A stretch of DNA of 22,973 bases, taken from assembly GCA_020201365.1 (NCBI GenBank), contig JAIVGV010000024.1, forward strand, positions 1 through 22,973. Reading direction: 5' to 3'. This DNA comes from Acidobacteriota bacterium (GTDB lineage: Bacteria > Acidobacteriota > Blastocatellia > Pyrinomonadales > Pyrinomonadaceae). A program made the translations under genes and the position numbers. Below are positions 1-8,000 of the stretch, piece after piece; within the stretch, counting starts at the first letter, position 1; every line of letters begins with the position of its first letter. The notes under the pieces are model-generated. The model made no database searches. It had not been told where the DNA came from and saw only the letters and a program-made list of their open reading frames with translations.

Positions 1-74
1 CGATGAAGGAGGGACGAGGAACGATGAAGTGAAGAAGGTCTGTCTTACTTCATCGTTCCTCGTCCCTCGTTCAT
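1..74. repeat. Palindromic intergenic repeat, family A copy 1
   Basis: Bases 3-30 and 47-74 are inverted copies of each other, matching at 27 of 28 positions, so the element can fold into one long hairpin. The 16-base centre (31-46) again carries a short AAGA/TCTT pair. Inside the left arm the octamer CGATGAAG recurs with a period of 21 bases (positions 1 and 22). A second member of the same family lies at 12757-12871. The element sits just upstream of the carbamoyltransferase gene. It has no coding content and looks like a small non-autonomous repeat. Its left edge may extend beyond the window. Confidence 0.85.
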
Positions 75-80
75 ACTTTC

Positions 81-105
81 CTCTGTGTTCTCTGTGCCCT
101 CTGTG
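81..105. repeat. Three CTCTGTG units with 9-base period
   Basis: The heptamer CTCTGTG occurs at 81-87, 90-96 and 99-105, exactly 9 bases apart. It lies between palindrome copy 1 and the start of the carbamoyltransferase gene. The sequence CTCCGCG, which differs only by two C/T transitions, recurs in the palindrome at 4932-5023, so the two blocks may belong to related repeat families. Phrases of this kind are familiar from intergenic regions of several bacterial phyla. No function can be assigned from the sequence. Confidence 0.6.
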
Positions 106-132
106 GCTAAACTTTCTTGAGGTGTGCCGGGG

Positions 133-1830
133 TTGAGCTACGCGCTAGGCGTCATCTGCTACGGGCGGCACGAGTCGGCGGCTGTCGTCGTCGAACGGGG
201 GCGCGTCGTCGCGGCGGCGGAGGAGGAGCGCTTCTCGCGCCGCAAGTTCGATCCGGACTTCCCGGCGCGCTCCATCGAGTTCTGCCTGCGGCAGGCGGGC
301 ATCACGCCGGGCGACCTCGCGGCGGTCGGCTACGGCTTCGACCCGCGCCGCAAGCTCCTCGCTAAGGCGGCGCACGCCGCGCGCCACCCCGCCGCTTCGC
401 TCGCCCTCGCCAACTCTAGCTGGCGGCTCGCGCGCAAGATGGGCGGCGTCGAGCGCGACCTGCGCGAGCGCGTCGGCTACTCGGGGCGCGTCTTCCACTT
501 CAACCATCACCTCTGCCACGCCGCCTCGACCTTCTACACTTCGCCTTTCGACCGTGCCGCCATCCTCACGCTCGACGGCGCGGGCGACTGGGAGTCCGGC
601 TGGTGGGGCGCGGGCGACGCGACGACGATCCGCGAGGCGGCGACCGTTGACTGGCCCCAGTCGCTCGGTCACGTCTATGCGGCGTTTACCGAGTACCTCG
701 GCTTCGAGCCGTTCGCCGACGAGTACAAAGTGATGGGGCTCGCCGCCTACGGCGAGCCGCGCCACCTCGACGCGATGGCGGAGATTTTCGGCGAGACGGC
801 GGACGCCTACCGCGTCAACCTCGACTACTTCAACTTCCAGACCGCCCGACCGCCCCGCTACGGACGCCGACTCGTCGAACGCTTCGGCGCGCCGCTCGCT
901 CAGACCGACGGCGACGTGCCGCAACACTACCGCGACGTCGCCGCCTCCGCGCAGCGGCAGCTCGAACGAGTCGTCTCTTCCGTCGCGCGCCGCCTCGTCG
1001 CGTCGAGCGGGCGAAAGCGGCTCTGCCTCGCGGGCGGCGTCGCGATGAACTCCGTGGCGAACGGAAAACTTTTGGGCGAGGGGATCGTCGAAGAGCTTTA
1101 CGTCCCGCCCTGCGCCTCGGACGCGGGCGCCGCGCTCGGCGCGGCGCTGCTCGCGCACTTGAAGGCGACCGGCACGCTCGAACGCGAAGAACTCAAGACA
1201 GCCGCGCTCGGACCCGCTTACGACGACGCGCGGATACTCGAAGCCGCCGCGCGCGACGAACTCGACGCGCGCCGCGTTGACGATCCGGCGCGCGTCGCCG
1301 CGCAGTTGATCTCGGAAGGGAAAGTGATCGGCTGGTTTCAGGGTCGGATGGAGTTCGGTCAGCGCGCCCTTGGGAGTCGTTCGATCCTCGCCGACCCGCG
1401 CCGCGCCGCGATGAAGGAGATCGTCAACGCGCGGATCAAGTTCCGCGAGCCGTTCCGCCCGTTCGCGCCGTCCGCCCTCGCCGAGCGCGCCGCAGAGTTC
1501 TTCGACGACGCGCGCGGCAACTTCTTCATGACGCGCGTCTGCAACGTCCGACCCGACAAGCGCGCCGTCGTCCCGGCAGTCACGCACGTTGACGGAACGG
1601 CGCGCGTCCAGACGGTCGAGCGCGAACAGCTCCCGCTTTACTGGCGACTGATCAACTCGTTCGCAGAGCTGACCGATGTCCCCGTCGTCCTCAACACGTC
1701 CTTCAACGTCAAAGGTCAGCCCATCGTCAACACGCCCGAAGAAGCCTGCGACACCTTCCAACGCACCGCACTCGACGCGCTCGTCTGCGGCAACCAACTC
1801 ATCACGCGCCGCGACCGAAGCGATCAATAG
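133..1830 (+). CDS. NodU/CmcH/TobZ-family carbamoyltransferase
   Basis: Predicted to transfer a carbamoyl group from carbamoyl phosphate, through a carbamoyl-adenylate, to a hydroxyl of a sugar or other small molecule in the cytoplasm. The N-terminal Kae1-like domain shows HHLCHA near residue 125, TLDGAGDWES near 147 and LAGGVAMNS near 300. The C-terminal carbamoyltransferase domain begins near residue 400 with GRMEFGQRALGSRSIL and ends with FNVKGQPIV. About 565 residues is normal for the family. I chose TTG at 133: GAGG at 119-122 lies 10 bases upstream, and the protein then starts SYALG, where homologues start. GTG at 124 is the alternative. The gene converges on the YfhO gene ending at 1840. 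Placed beside glycan genes, a sugar substrate is likely, but the true acceptor is unknown. Confidence 0.93.
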   Translation: MSYALGVICYGRHESAAVVVERGRVVAAAEEERFSRRKFDPDFPARSIEFCLRQAGITPGDLAAVGYGFDPRRKLLAKAAHAARHPAASLALANSSWRLARKMGGVERDLRERVGYSGRVFHFNHHLCHAASTFYTSPFDRAAILTLDGAGDWESGWWGAGDATTIREAATVDWPQSLGHVYAAFTEYLGFEPFADEYKVMGLAAYGEPRHLDAMAEIFGETADAYRVNLDYFNFQTARPPRYGRRLVERFGAPLAQTDGDVPQHYRDVAASAQRQLERVVSSVARRLVASSGRKRLCLAGGVAMNSVANGKLLGEGIVEELYVPPCASDAGAALGAALLAHLKATGTLEREELKTAALGPAYDDARILEAAARDELDARRVDDPARVAAQLISEGKVIGWFQGRMEFGQRALGSRSILADPRRAAMKEIVNARIKFREPFRPFAPSALAERAAEFFDDARGNFFMTRVCNVRPDKRAVVPAVTHVDGTARVQTVEREQLPLYWRLINSFAELTDVPVVLNTSFNVKGQPIVNTPEEACDTFQRTALDALVCGNQLITRRDRSDQ

Positions 1831-1839
1831 CGACGGCGC

Positions 1840-4800
1840 TCAGTAAATCCCCTCACGCCCGCCCGCCTTGCGCAAGCGGCGCGCGAGCCACAGCGAGACG
1901 AGCACTATTGCGACGAGCGCGAGGGCGGACACGAGCGCGCCGACGCGCAGGGAGCGCGGCTCGTAAGAGAACTCGACCGCGTGTTCTCCGGCGGGGACGA
2001 GGACGCCGCGCAGCGCGTAGTCGGTGCGATAGACGTGCGCCTCGCGCCCGTCCACGCGCGCGCGCCAGCCCGGATAGTAAACGTCGCTTGTGACGAGGAG
2101 CGCGTCGCGCGGCGTGCGCACGCGCAGGTTCAGCGCCGTGTCGTCGGCGCCCGTGATCGCCGCCTCGCCGTTTGATGCCGTCGCCGCCTCCTCTCGCGCC
2201 AGCGCCGCGCCCGCGAGTGGCGACGGTTCTTCGACGACGGCGGTGCGCGCCGGATCAAAAGGGCGACCGTCGGCGAGCCGCCCCGTCTTGATCGCCGAGA
2301 GCGCGTCGTCCGCGCCGAGCGAGAGGACTTCGCCGACGAGCCACGCGCGCGGGCGTGCGCGCAGGTTCTCGTACACGGCGACGCCGCCCGCGTCCTCGAC
2401 GCGACGCCAGCGCGCGGGGTCGGGCGCGAGGTCTTGCTGGCGGACGAGCCGCGCCGAGGCGCACGCCGCGTCTATCAGCGCGATCCTCTTCACGTCCGCG
2501 GAGCCGCGCCCGCCGATCCATTCGAGGCGGAGGTTCTTCACTTCGAGCGGACGGTCGAAGCGCAGGCGCGCGAGGTAGGAGTGACCTTCGCAACCTAGCG
2601 CGCCGCGCGCGACCGTGAAGCTCTCGAAGACGGGCGCGCGGCGGTGCCTGACGCGCGGCAGCACGTCCGCGCAGTCGTGCGCCCACTCGGACGAGTCCGC
2701 GCCCGCGCGCAACGCGACCGAACGGGAAGCGCCCGCGCCGTCCGTCGCGGTGACGCGAAGCACGGGCGCGTCGTCCGCGATGTCGGTCGAGCAGGCGAGC
2801 GCGGTGACGAGCGCGATTGAGTCGGCGCGCGCGGCGCGCGGGAGGGAGAACTCGGCGGCGTCTGGGCGCGGGGTGTCGCAGCCCGCGCCGAGCGTGATGC
2901 CGAGCGCGGGCGCATCGCGCAAGACGGCTCCGGCGTTCGCGTCGCGCGGATCGAGCTGCTTGAAAGTTTCGCTGTCGGAGATTCCGTCGCGGGCGTTGTC
3001 GTCTTCGCGCGGGGCGAAGAGGTAACGGACGGCGAAGAGGTCGAGGCTGCGGTCGGTCGCGCCCTGCCACGGCGCGGTCAGGCTGCCGTCGTTCGCCATG
3101 TCGAGCAGGCGGCTCGTGCGCGCGAGGATGAGCGCGCTGTAGCCGGAGGCGCTCGGAACTTTCCAGAGCGCGGAGGCGTTGGGCGGCGAGCCCGCGCGCG
3201 GCGTCAGCACGCCGCGCGAAGGGAGTGCGCGCTGGTCTGCGGCGCGAAGCTGTTCGCCGTAGCGCGCGGCTTCGGCGGGCGGCGCAAGCTGCCGCGCGTC
3301 GGGCGAGACGTAGCGCCACTCGTAGAACCAGCCGAAGCTCGCGAGGTCGCAGATCAGAACGGCGGCGAGCAGCGCCTGACGCGCACGCGCTTCGGGTCGT
3401 CGCGCCCAGAAGAGGAGCGCGGACGCGGCGACGGCGAAGACGAAGAGCGGCGCGAGCGTCGCGGGGTTGCGCCACGGCGCGAGGCTGTAATTGGCGACGC
3501 CAGCGCGCGCGGCTTCGGCGCGGATGCGAGACGAAGTTGCGACGAGCGAGATGAGGCTGATTGCGAGCGCGGCGAAGCCGACGAAGATCGCGTTGCGCGT
3601 GAGTCGCGCGGTTGTGCGTCGCGCCCGCGCGTCGTCCGCCTGTGAAGCCGCCGCGGGCTGTGTCGCTGTTATTCGTCGCGAGTCGGCGAGCCGTCTTTGA
3701 ATCGCGTGCGCGCCGAGCGCGGCGAGTGTGCTCACGGCGAGCGCGAACTCGAAGAGGTGGCGCGCGGGGACGCGGAACTTGTTGTAGGCGGGCAGGCGGA
3801 AGGCGAGGCGCGCGAGCGGCGTCGCGTCGCCCGCGGCGAGCAGGAGCGAGAGCGCGGCGACGGCGACCCAGAACCAGACGACGCGGTTGCGTCGGTGCGC
3901 GACGACGCCGACGAAGGCGAGCATGAGAGGGAGCACGCCGACGTAGATGGCGAGCTCCGTCTGACCCCAGCCCCCGCTCGGCGGAGCCCACTCGCCGAAG
4001 TAGGGCACGGCGTAGAAGGAGCCGGGCGAGCCGCCGAGGGCGTAGGGGAAGAAGAGGCGCGCGAGGTGGCGCAGAGGGAGCGCGAACGAGTCGAACTCGG
4101 CGAACGACATCGCGGCGCGCTGCCCTTGCCCGGTCAGCTCGAAGGTGGGGACGAGTTGAACCGCCGTCGCTGCGACGCCGAGCGCGAGCGCGGAGAGCAT
4201 CAACGCGAGACGGGCGATCTTTTGTCGCGTGGTCGCGCCCTGCGCCCAGCCCAGAACGAAAACGTAGAGCAGCGCGACGCCGAGCGCGTAGGTGAAAATC
4301 TGGAAGTGACCGGCGAGCCCCGCGCACGCGACCGACGCGGCGCACGCGGCGAACCAGAGCGCGGACGCGCGGCGGCGCAGGTTTTCGAGCGACCAGAAGA
4401 TCGCGGGCGCGAACGCCGCCGTGTGGACGAGTGAGACGTGACCGACCTGCGCGACGAGGCAGCCGCTCATGCCGTAGGTGAGTCCGGCGACGAGCGACGC
4501 GAAGCGCGAGCGCGTGAGCGCGTGGGCGTAAGCGTAAGACGTACTCGCGGCGAGGGCGTAGGCGGAGACGACGAAGGCGTTGTAAGAGCGCAGGAGCGAG
4601 AAGAGGGCGCGCGGCGGATACCAAGCCATCGTCTGCGGATCCGCGTCGAGCGGGTAGCCGCCCCAGAGGAGCGGCGTCCAGAGGTGGCGACCGAAGTAGA
4701 AGAAGGGCGCGTGGAAGTTGAAGCCGTCGCCGGGGGCGAGGAGCTTCGCGGAGAAGATGACGGGCGAGAAGAAGACCGTGAAGGCGAGCGCGTAGAGGGC

Positions 4801-4872
4801 GACGACCGCGGCGGCGTGCGCGAGCGCGCGCGGCGGTGCGTCGTTGTCATGCGGGACTTGCGTTTCGTTCAT
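1840..4872 (-). CDS. YfhO-family GT-C membrane glycosyltransferase
   Basis: A 1010-residue polytopic membrane protein of the YfhO family (PF09586-like). Family members are thought to be GT-C enzymes that move a sugar from a polyprenyl-phosphate carrier to an acceptor on the outer face. The first membrane helix is at residues 17-40, followed by LLAPGDGFNFHAPFF (46-60), whose acidic residue sits in the first outer loop as expected for GT-C enzymes. About ten more helices run to about residue 530. A large extracytoplasmic part follows, with LRAGADSSEWAHD near 722, then the C-terminal YYPGWRARVDG motif and a last helix near 985-1003. ATG at 4872 is the start; no strong Shine-Dalgarno is visible. 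It is the last gene of the minus-strand block. Codons about 834-870 are base-for-base identical to the neighbouring paralogue. Sugar and acceptor are unknown. Confidence 0.88.
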   Translation of the reverse strand: MNETQVPHDNDAPPRALAHAAAVVALYALAFTVFFSPVIFSAKLLAPGDGFNFHAPFFYFGRHLWTPLLWGGYPLDADPQTMAWYPPRALFSLLRSYNAFVVSAYALAASTSYAYAHALTRSRFASLVAGLTYGMSGCLVAQVGHVSLVHTAAFAPAIFWSLENLRRRASALWFAACAASVACAGLAGHFQIFTYALGVALLYVFVLGWAQGATTRQKIARLALMLSALALGVAATAVQLVPTFELTGQGQRAAMSFAEFDSFALPLRHLARLFFPYALGGSPGSFYAVPYFGEWAPPSGGWGQTELAIYVGVLPLMLAFVGVVAHRRNRVVWFWVAVAALSLLLAAGDATPLARLAFRLPAYNKFRVPARHLFEFALAVSTLAALGAHAIQRRLADSRRITATQPAAASQADDARARRTTARLTRNAIFVGFAALAISLISLVATSSRIRAEAARAGVANYSLAPWRNPATLAPLFVFAVAASALLFWARRPEARARQALLAAVLICDLASFGWFYEWRYVSPDARQLAPPAEAARYGEQLRAADQRALPSRGVLTPRAGSPPNASALWKVPSASGYSALILARTSRLLDMANDGSLTAPWQGATDRSLDLFAVRYLFAPREDDNARDGISDSETFKQLDPRDANAGAVLRDAPALGITLGAGCDTPRPDAAEFSLPRAARADSIALVTALACSTDIADDAPVLRVTATDGAGASRSVALRAGADSSEWAHDCADVLPRVRHRRAPVFESFTVARGALGCEGHSYLARLRFDRPLEVKNLRLEWIGGRGSADVKRIALIDAACASARLVRQQDLAPDPARWRRVEDAGGVAVYENLRARPRAWLVGEVLSLGADDALSAIKTGRLADGRPFDPARTAVVEEPSPLAGAALAREEAATASNGEAAITGADDTALNLRVRTPRDALLVTSDVYYPGWRARVDGREAHVYRTDYALRGVLVPAGEHAVEFSYEPRSLRVGALVSALALVAIVLVSLWLARRLRKAGGREGIY
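2263..2373 (-). repeat. 111-bp tract identical to 7746-7856 (copy 1)
   Basis: This tract inside the YfhO gene matches 7746-7856 at every one of 111 bases. Mismatches begin at once on either side (2262 g against 7745 c; 2374 c against 7857 a). It encodes 37 codons running from ENLRARPRAW to TGRLADGR. Identity at all synonymous sites, between genes that differ widely elsewhere, points to recent gene conversion or recombination between the paralogues. Confidence 0.95.
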
Positions 4873-4931
4873 CGGTCGGTGTCGTGGTGGCGGCGGGTCA
4901 GTTTAATCTTGAATGGCGGCGGAGGGGTAAC

Positions 4932-5023
4932 TCACCGCGGAGGCGCGGAGACTTTCGCGGAGTTTACGCGGAGGCTTGTCTTCTCTGCGAAAACTCCGCG
5001 CGATCTCCGCGCCTCCGCGGTGA
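4932..5023. repeat. GC-rich palindrome between two YfhO genes
   Basis: Arms 4932-4951 and 5004-5023 are perfect 20-base inverted repeats, beginning TCACCGCGG and ending CCGCGGTGA. Pairing continues imperfectly inward through a shared CGCGGAGTTT core, leaving a small loop around 4973-4983. Repeated CTCCGCG/CGCGGAG heptamers build both arms (right-arm copies at 4994, 5005 and 5013). The element fills most of the 176-base gap between two minus-strand genes. It lies 25 bases past the stop of the double YfhO gene, so its transcript could act as a terminator or processing hairpin. No T-tract follows it in the minus-strand direction. A mobile-repeat origin is an inference. Confidence 0.85.
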
Positions 5024-5048
5024 ATGCTTTTTCTATTTGTTCCCAAGC

Positions 5049-8000
5049 TCAACGCCCCGCGAGCCAGCCGAAGAAGCGCGGGCGGTATGAGAAGACGACG
5101 CGGTGCTTCCCTGCGGGCACGCGCACGGATTTGAACGTGCCGAAGAGGCGCTCGATCTCCACAGGTCGCCCGTCCACACTCGCGCGCCAGTCCGGATCGT
5201 AGTTGTCTATGAAGCTGACGAAGCCTGCGGCGGGCGCGTCAACGTCGAGCGAGAGGTCGTCGCCCGTGTAGGAGACCGCGCGCGCCGCACCGCCGAAGCT
5301 GGCAGAGTCTGCGAGGAACGCGGCGACGGTGTCGTGAGCAATCGCGCGTGAGAGGAAGACCTTGCGACCGTCCGTCAAGCCGAGCAGCACGCGCCGGGCT
5401 TCGGGCTCGCGGGCTGCCGCGTAGAGGAAGGCGACGTAAGGCGTGTAGTACCAGTTGACCATGACGCCCGCGTTGAAGCGCGGGACTGTCGGGATCAACT
5501 CCTCCTCGTCGGCGCGCGGCGAGTCGAAGCCGCGGCGAAGCTCTGCCGAGATGTCGCGCGAGACTCTGGGCGTCGCCGTCGCCTCGTAAGTCCAGGTGCG
5601 CGAGCCGACGGGGCGCGTGTCGAGCGCGGTGACGATGACGCAGGCGGCGAGCACGAGGGCGGGCGCGGCGCGCGTGTCGAGGCGGCGCGCTCGTGCGAGA
5701 AGTAGGGGCGAGGCGACTGTGGCGAACGCGGCGAATCCGGCGAGGACGAAGAGCGGTTCTTTGCCGCGCAGGTGCGCGAAGTCTGAGAGCCGCGCCCAGT
5801 AGAAATCGTAGAGCCCGCGGCGCAGGAAGAAGAGCTGCGCGCAGAGGACGACCGCGTAGCAGGCGGCGAGGACGGCGAGCTGTCGCGTCGCATCCGCACG
5901 CGCCGCACGGTCTGTCGCGTCGGCGCGCGAGCCTTCGGTCGGTCGTCCGCCCGCGTCCGTGTGCGTGACGCCGAAGAGGCGGTGCTCGAAGGCTGCGTAG
6001 GCGTGGGCGAGGAGCCACGCGAGGACGGGGACGAGGACGATGTTGAGCCGACCCCAGACGCGAAGGCTGGCGAAGAGCGGCGCGAGCTTGAAGAGCAGGA
6101 GGAAGAGGTAGGAGCGGCGACCGTAGGTCGTGTAGCTGACGAGGGCGAACCAAGCGAGGAAGAAGATTTTGATCGCGCGATCAGGGCGGCGCGTCGAGTC
6201 GTCGTCGGGCGCGTGAGTGTTCGTCGCGGCGTGCGAGAGTCCGTCGCGCGTTGTGCGTCCGGCGAAGAAGTAGAGGAGCAGGAGGAGCAGCGGGAGCGCG
6301 CCGAAGTAGTACCAGCCTTCGGGCTGCGAGGCGGGCGGGAAGAGGAGCGAGCCGACGGTGTGGACGGGGCGGAACTCGTGCTCGGTCGCGTAGCGGAAGT
6401 CGCCGCCCGCGCGGTTGACGGTCGCGCGCATGAGCCGCGCGGTCTGGTAAAGGTACGGCGCGCAGACGACGAGCGCGAGCGCGGCGGACGCGGCGCACAC
6501 CGCGAGCGACCTACGCAAACTCGCGACGCGCCGTCGCCACAGCGCGCGGCGCAGAGTCGGCACGACGAAGATTAGCAGGTACGGCGGGACGAGGAAGAGC
6601 GTGTAATAGACGAAGTAGGGGTAGCCGCCCGTCAGGTGAAAGACGAGGAAGAGCGCGAGGAGCAACCCGTACTTGAGCGCGCGTCGCAGTGTCTCGCTAA
6701 GAAAAATTTGTGTGACGGCGAAGAGCACCCACGGGTACCACGCGGCGGTCTGCGTCGAGTTGGGGAAGCGCATCGTCTCCGTCACCTTGAAGCTGACGCA
6801 CATCACGAGTGTGGCGAAGAGGACGGCGCGAAGTCTGAGCGGCATCAGGCTCAGCCAGCGGAAGAGTCCGAGCGCGAAGGCGCAGACGCCTAAGACGGTG
6901 AAGACCTGATGATCGTACTGCGTGTAGCCGCCCGCGACGCGGTAGAAGATCGCGAGCGGCGCGTTGAAGGGATAGACGCTCGCGGGCAGCGGGCTTGAGA
7001 AGAACGGGAAGCCGCCGCCCTCGGCGGGCGACCAGAGCGGGAAGCGCAGTCGGCTGAGCGCGGCGAGGAGATAGACCTTGTAGTTGTAGTAGGCGTAGCC
7101 GAAGTCGTTATCAATGCCCGTGTAGCGCCCGTCCGCGCGCACGATCATGTTCGCGAGGTACACGAGCGGGTAGGCGAAGACGGCGAGCGAGAGCATGATC
7201 TTTTGCGCGCGCGACTTCTCCGCGTAGCGACCCTCGACGAGCGCGACGAGGGCAGACCCGACGCGCGACGCCGGACGACGAGCGCGCGCGTCGGCGTGTC
7301 GCGAACGGGCGCGCGCGCGCCGCGGCTTCGCGTTCGAGATCGGGTTCGGCAGAGCGACGAAGGCGACGAGCGCGGCGAGCGCGACACAGCTAACGACGAG
7401 CCCGTTGCGAAAGCTGCGCGAATGAAACTCGAAGCGGACGGCGTGCGCGCCCGCGGGCACGAAGACGCCGCGCAGCGCGTAGTCCGCGCGGTAGAGGCGA
7501 ACGTCTTGCCCGTCAACGCTCGCGCGCCAGCCGGGGTAGTCCGCGTCCGAGAGGACGAGCAGCGACCGCGCAGGCGCGCGCGTCTCGACCGCGACGGACG
7601 AGCCCGACACTTCGACGACGCGCGCAAAGGCTTGCGCCTCGTCGTTTGAAGGCGGCGCGCCGCCGTCTCGCGCGCCCGCGTCGTTGCCCCGGGGCGTGAA
7701 GTCCTGCGGCTCTTCGACGAGTGCCGTGCGCGCCGGGTCGAAGGCGCGACCGTCGGCGAGCCGCCCCGTCTTGATCGCCGAGAGCGCGTCGTCCGCGCCG
7801 AGCGAGAGGACTTCGCCGACGAGCCACGCGCGCGGGCGTGCGCGCAGGTTCTCGTAAACGCGCGCGCCGCCGTCTTCTTCGGCGAGACGCCAGCGCGACC
7901 CGTCGGCGAGCGCGACGAGCGTCGGCGTGACGGGCAGGCTCGCGCCGCGCTCCGCGTCAACGAGCGTCAGCTTCCTTAAGGCGAGCGACGCCGCGTCGCC

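Noticed and set aside
145..1827. Minus-strand open frame of 560 codons opposite the carbamoyltransferase gene
   Set aside because: Its translation is Arg/Asp/Glu/Val-rich with no motif, while the opposite strand has unmistakable family motifs. Such long antisense frames are expected at this GC content.
2255..4624. Minus-strand 789-codon Arg/Ala-rich frame inside the YfhO gene
   Set aside because: It is an out-of-frame shadow of the YfhO coding sequence, with arginine-dominated composition and no domain.
7256..7344. Dense GCGCG run in the linker of the double YfhO gene as a possible recombination or regulatory site
   Set aside because: The pattern is explained by consecutive Arg and Ala codons in a high-GC gene; nothing else marks it out.
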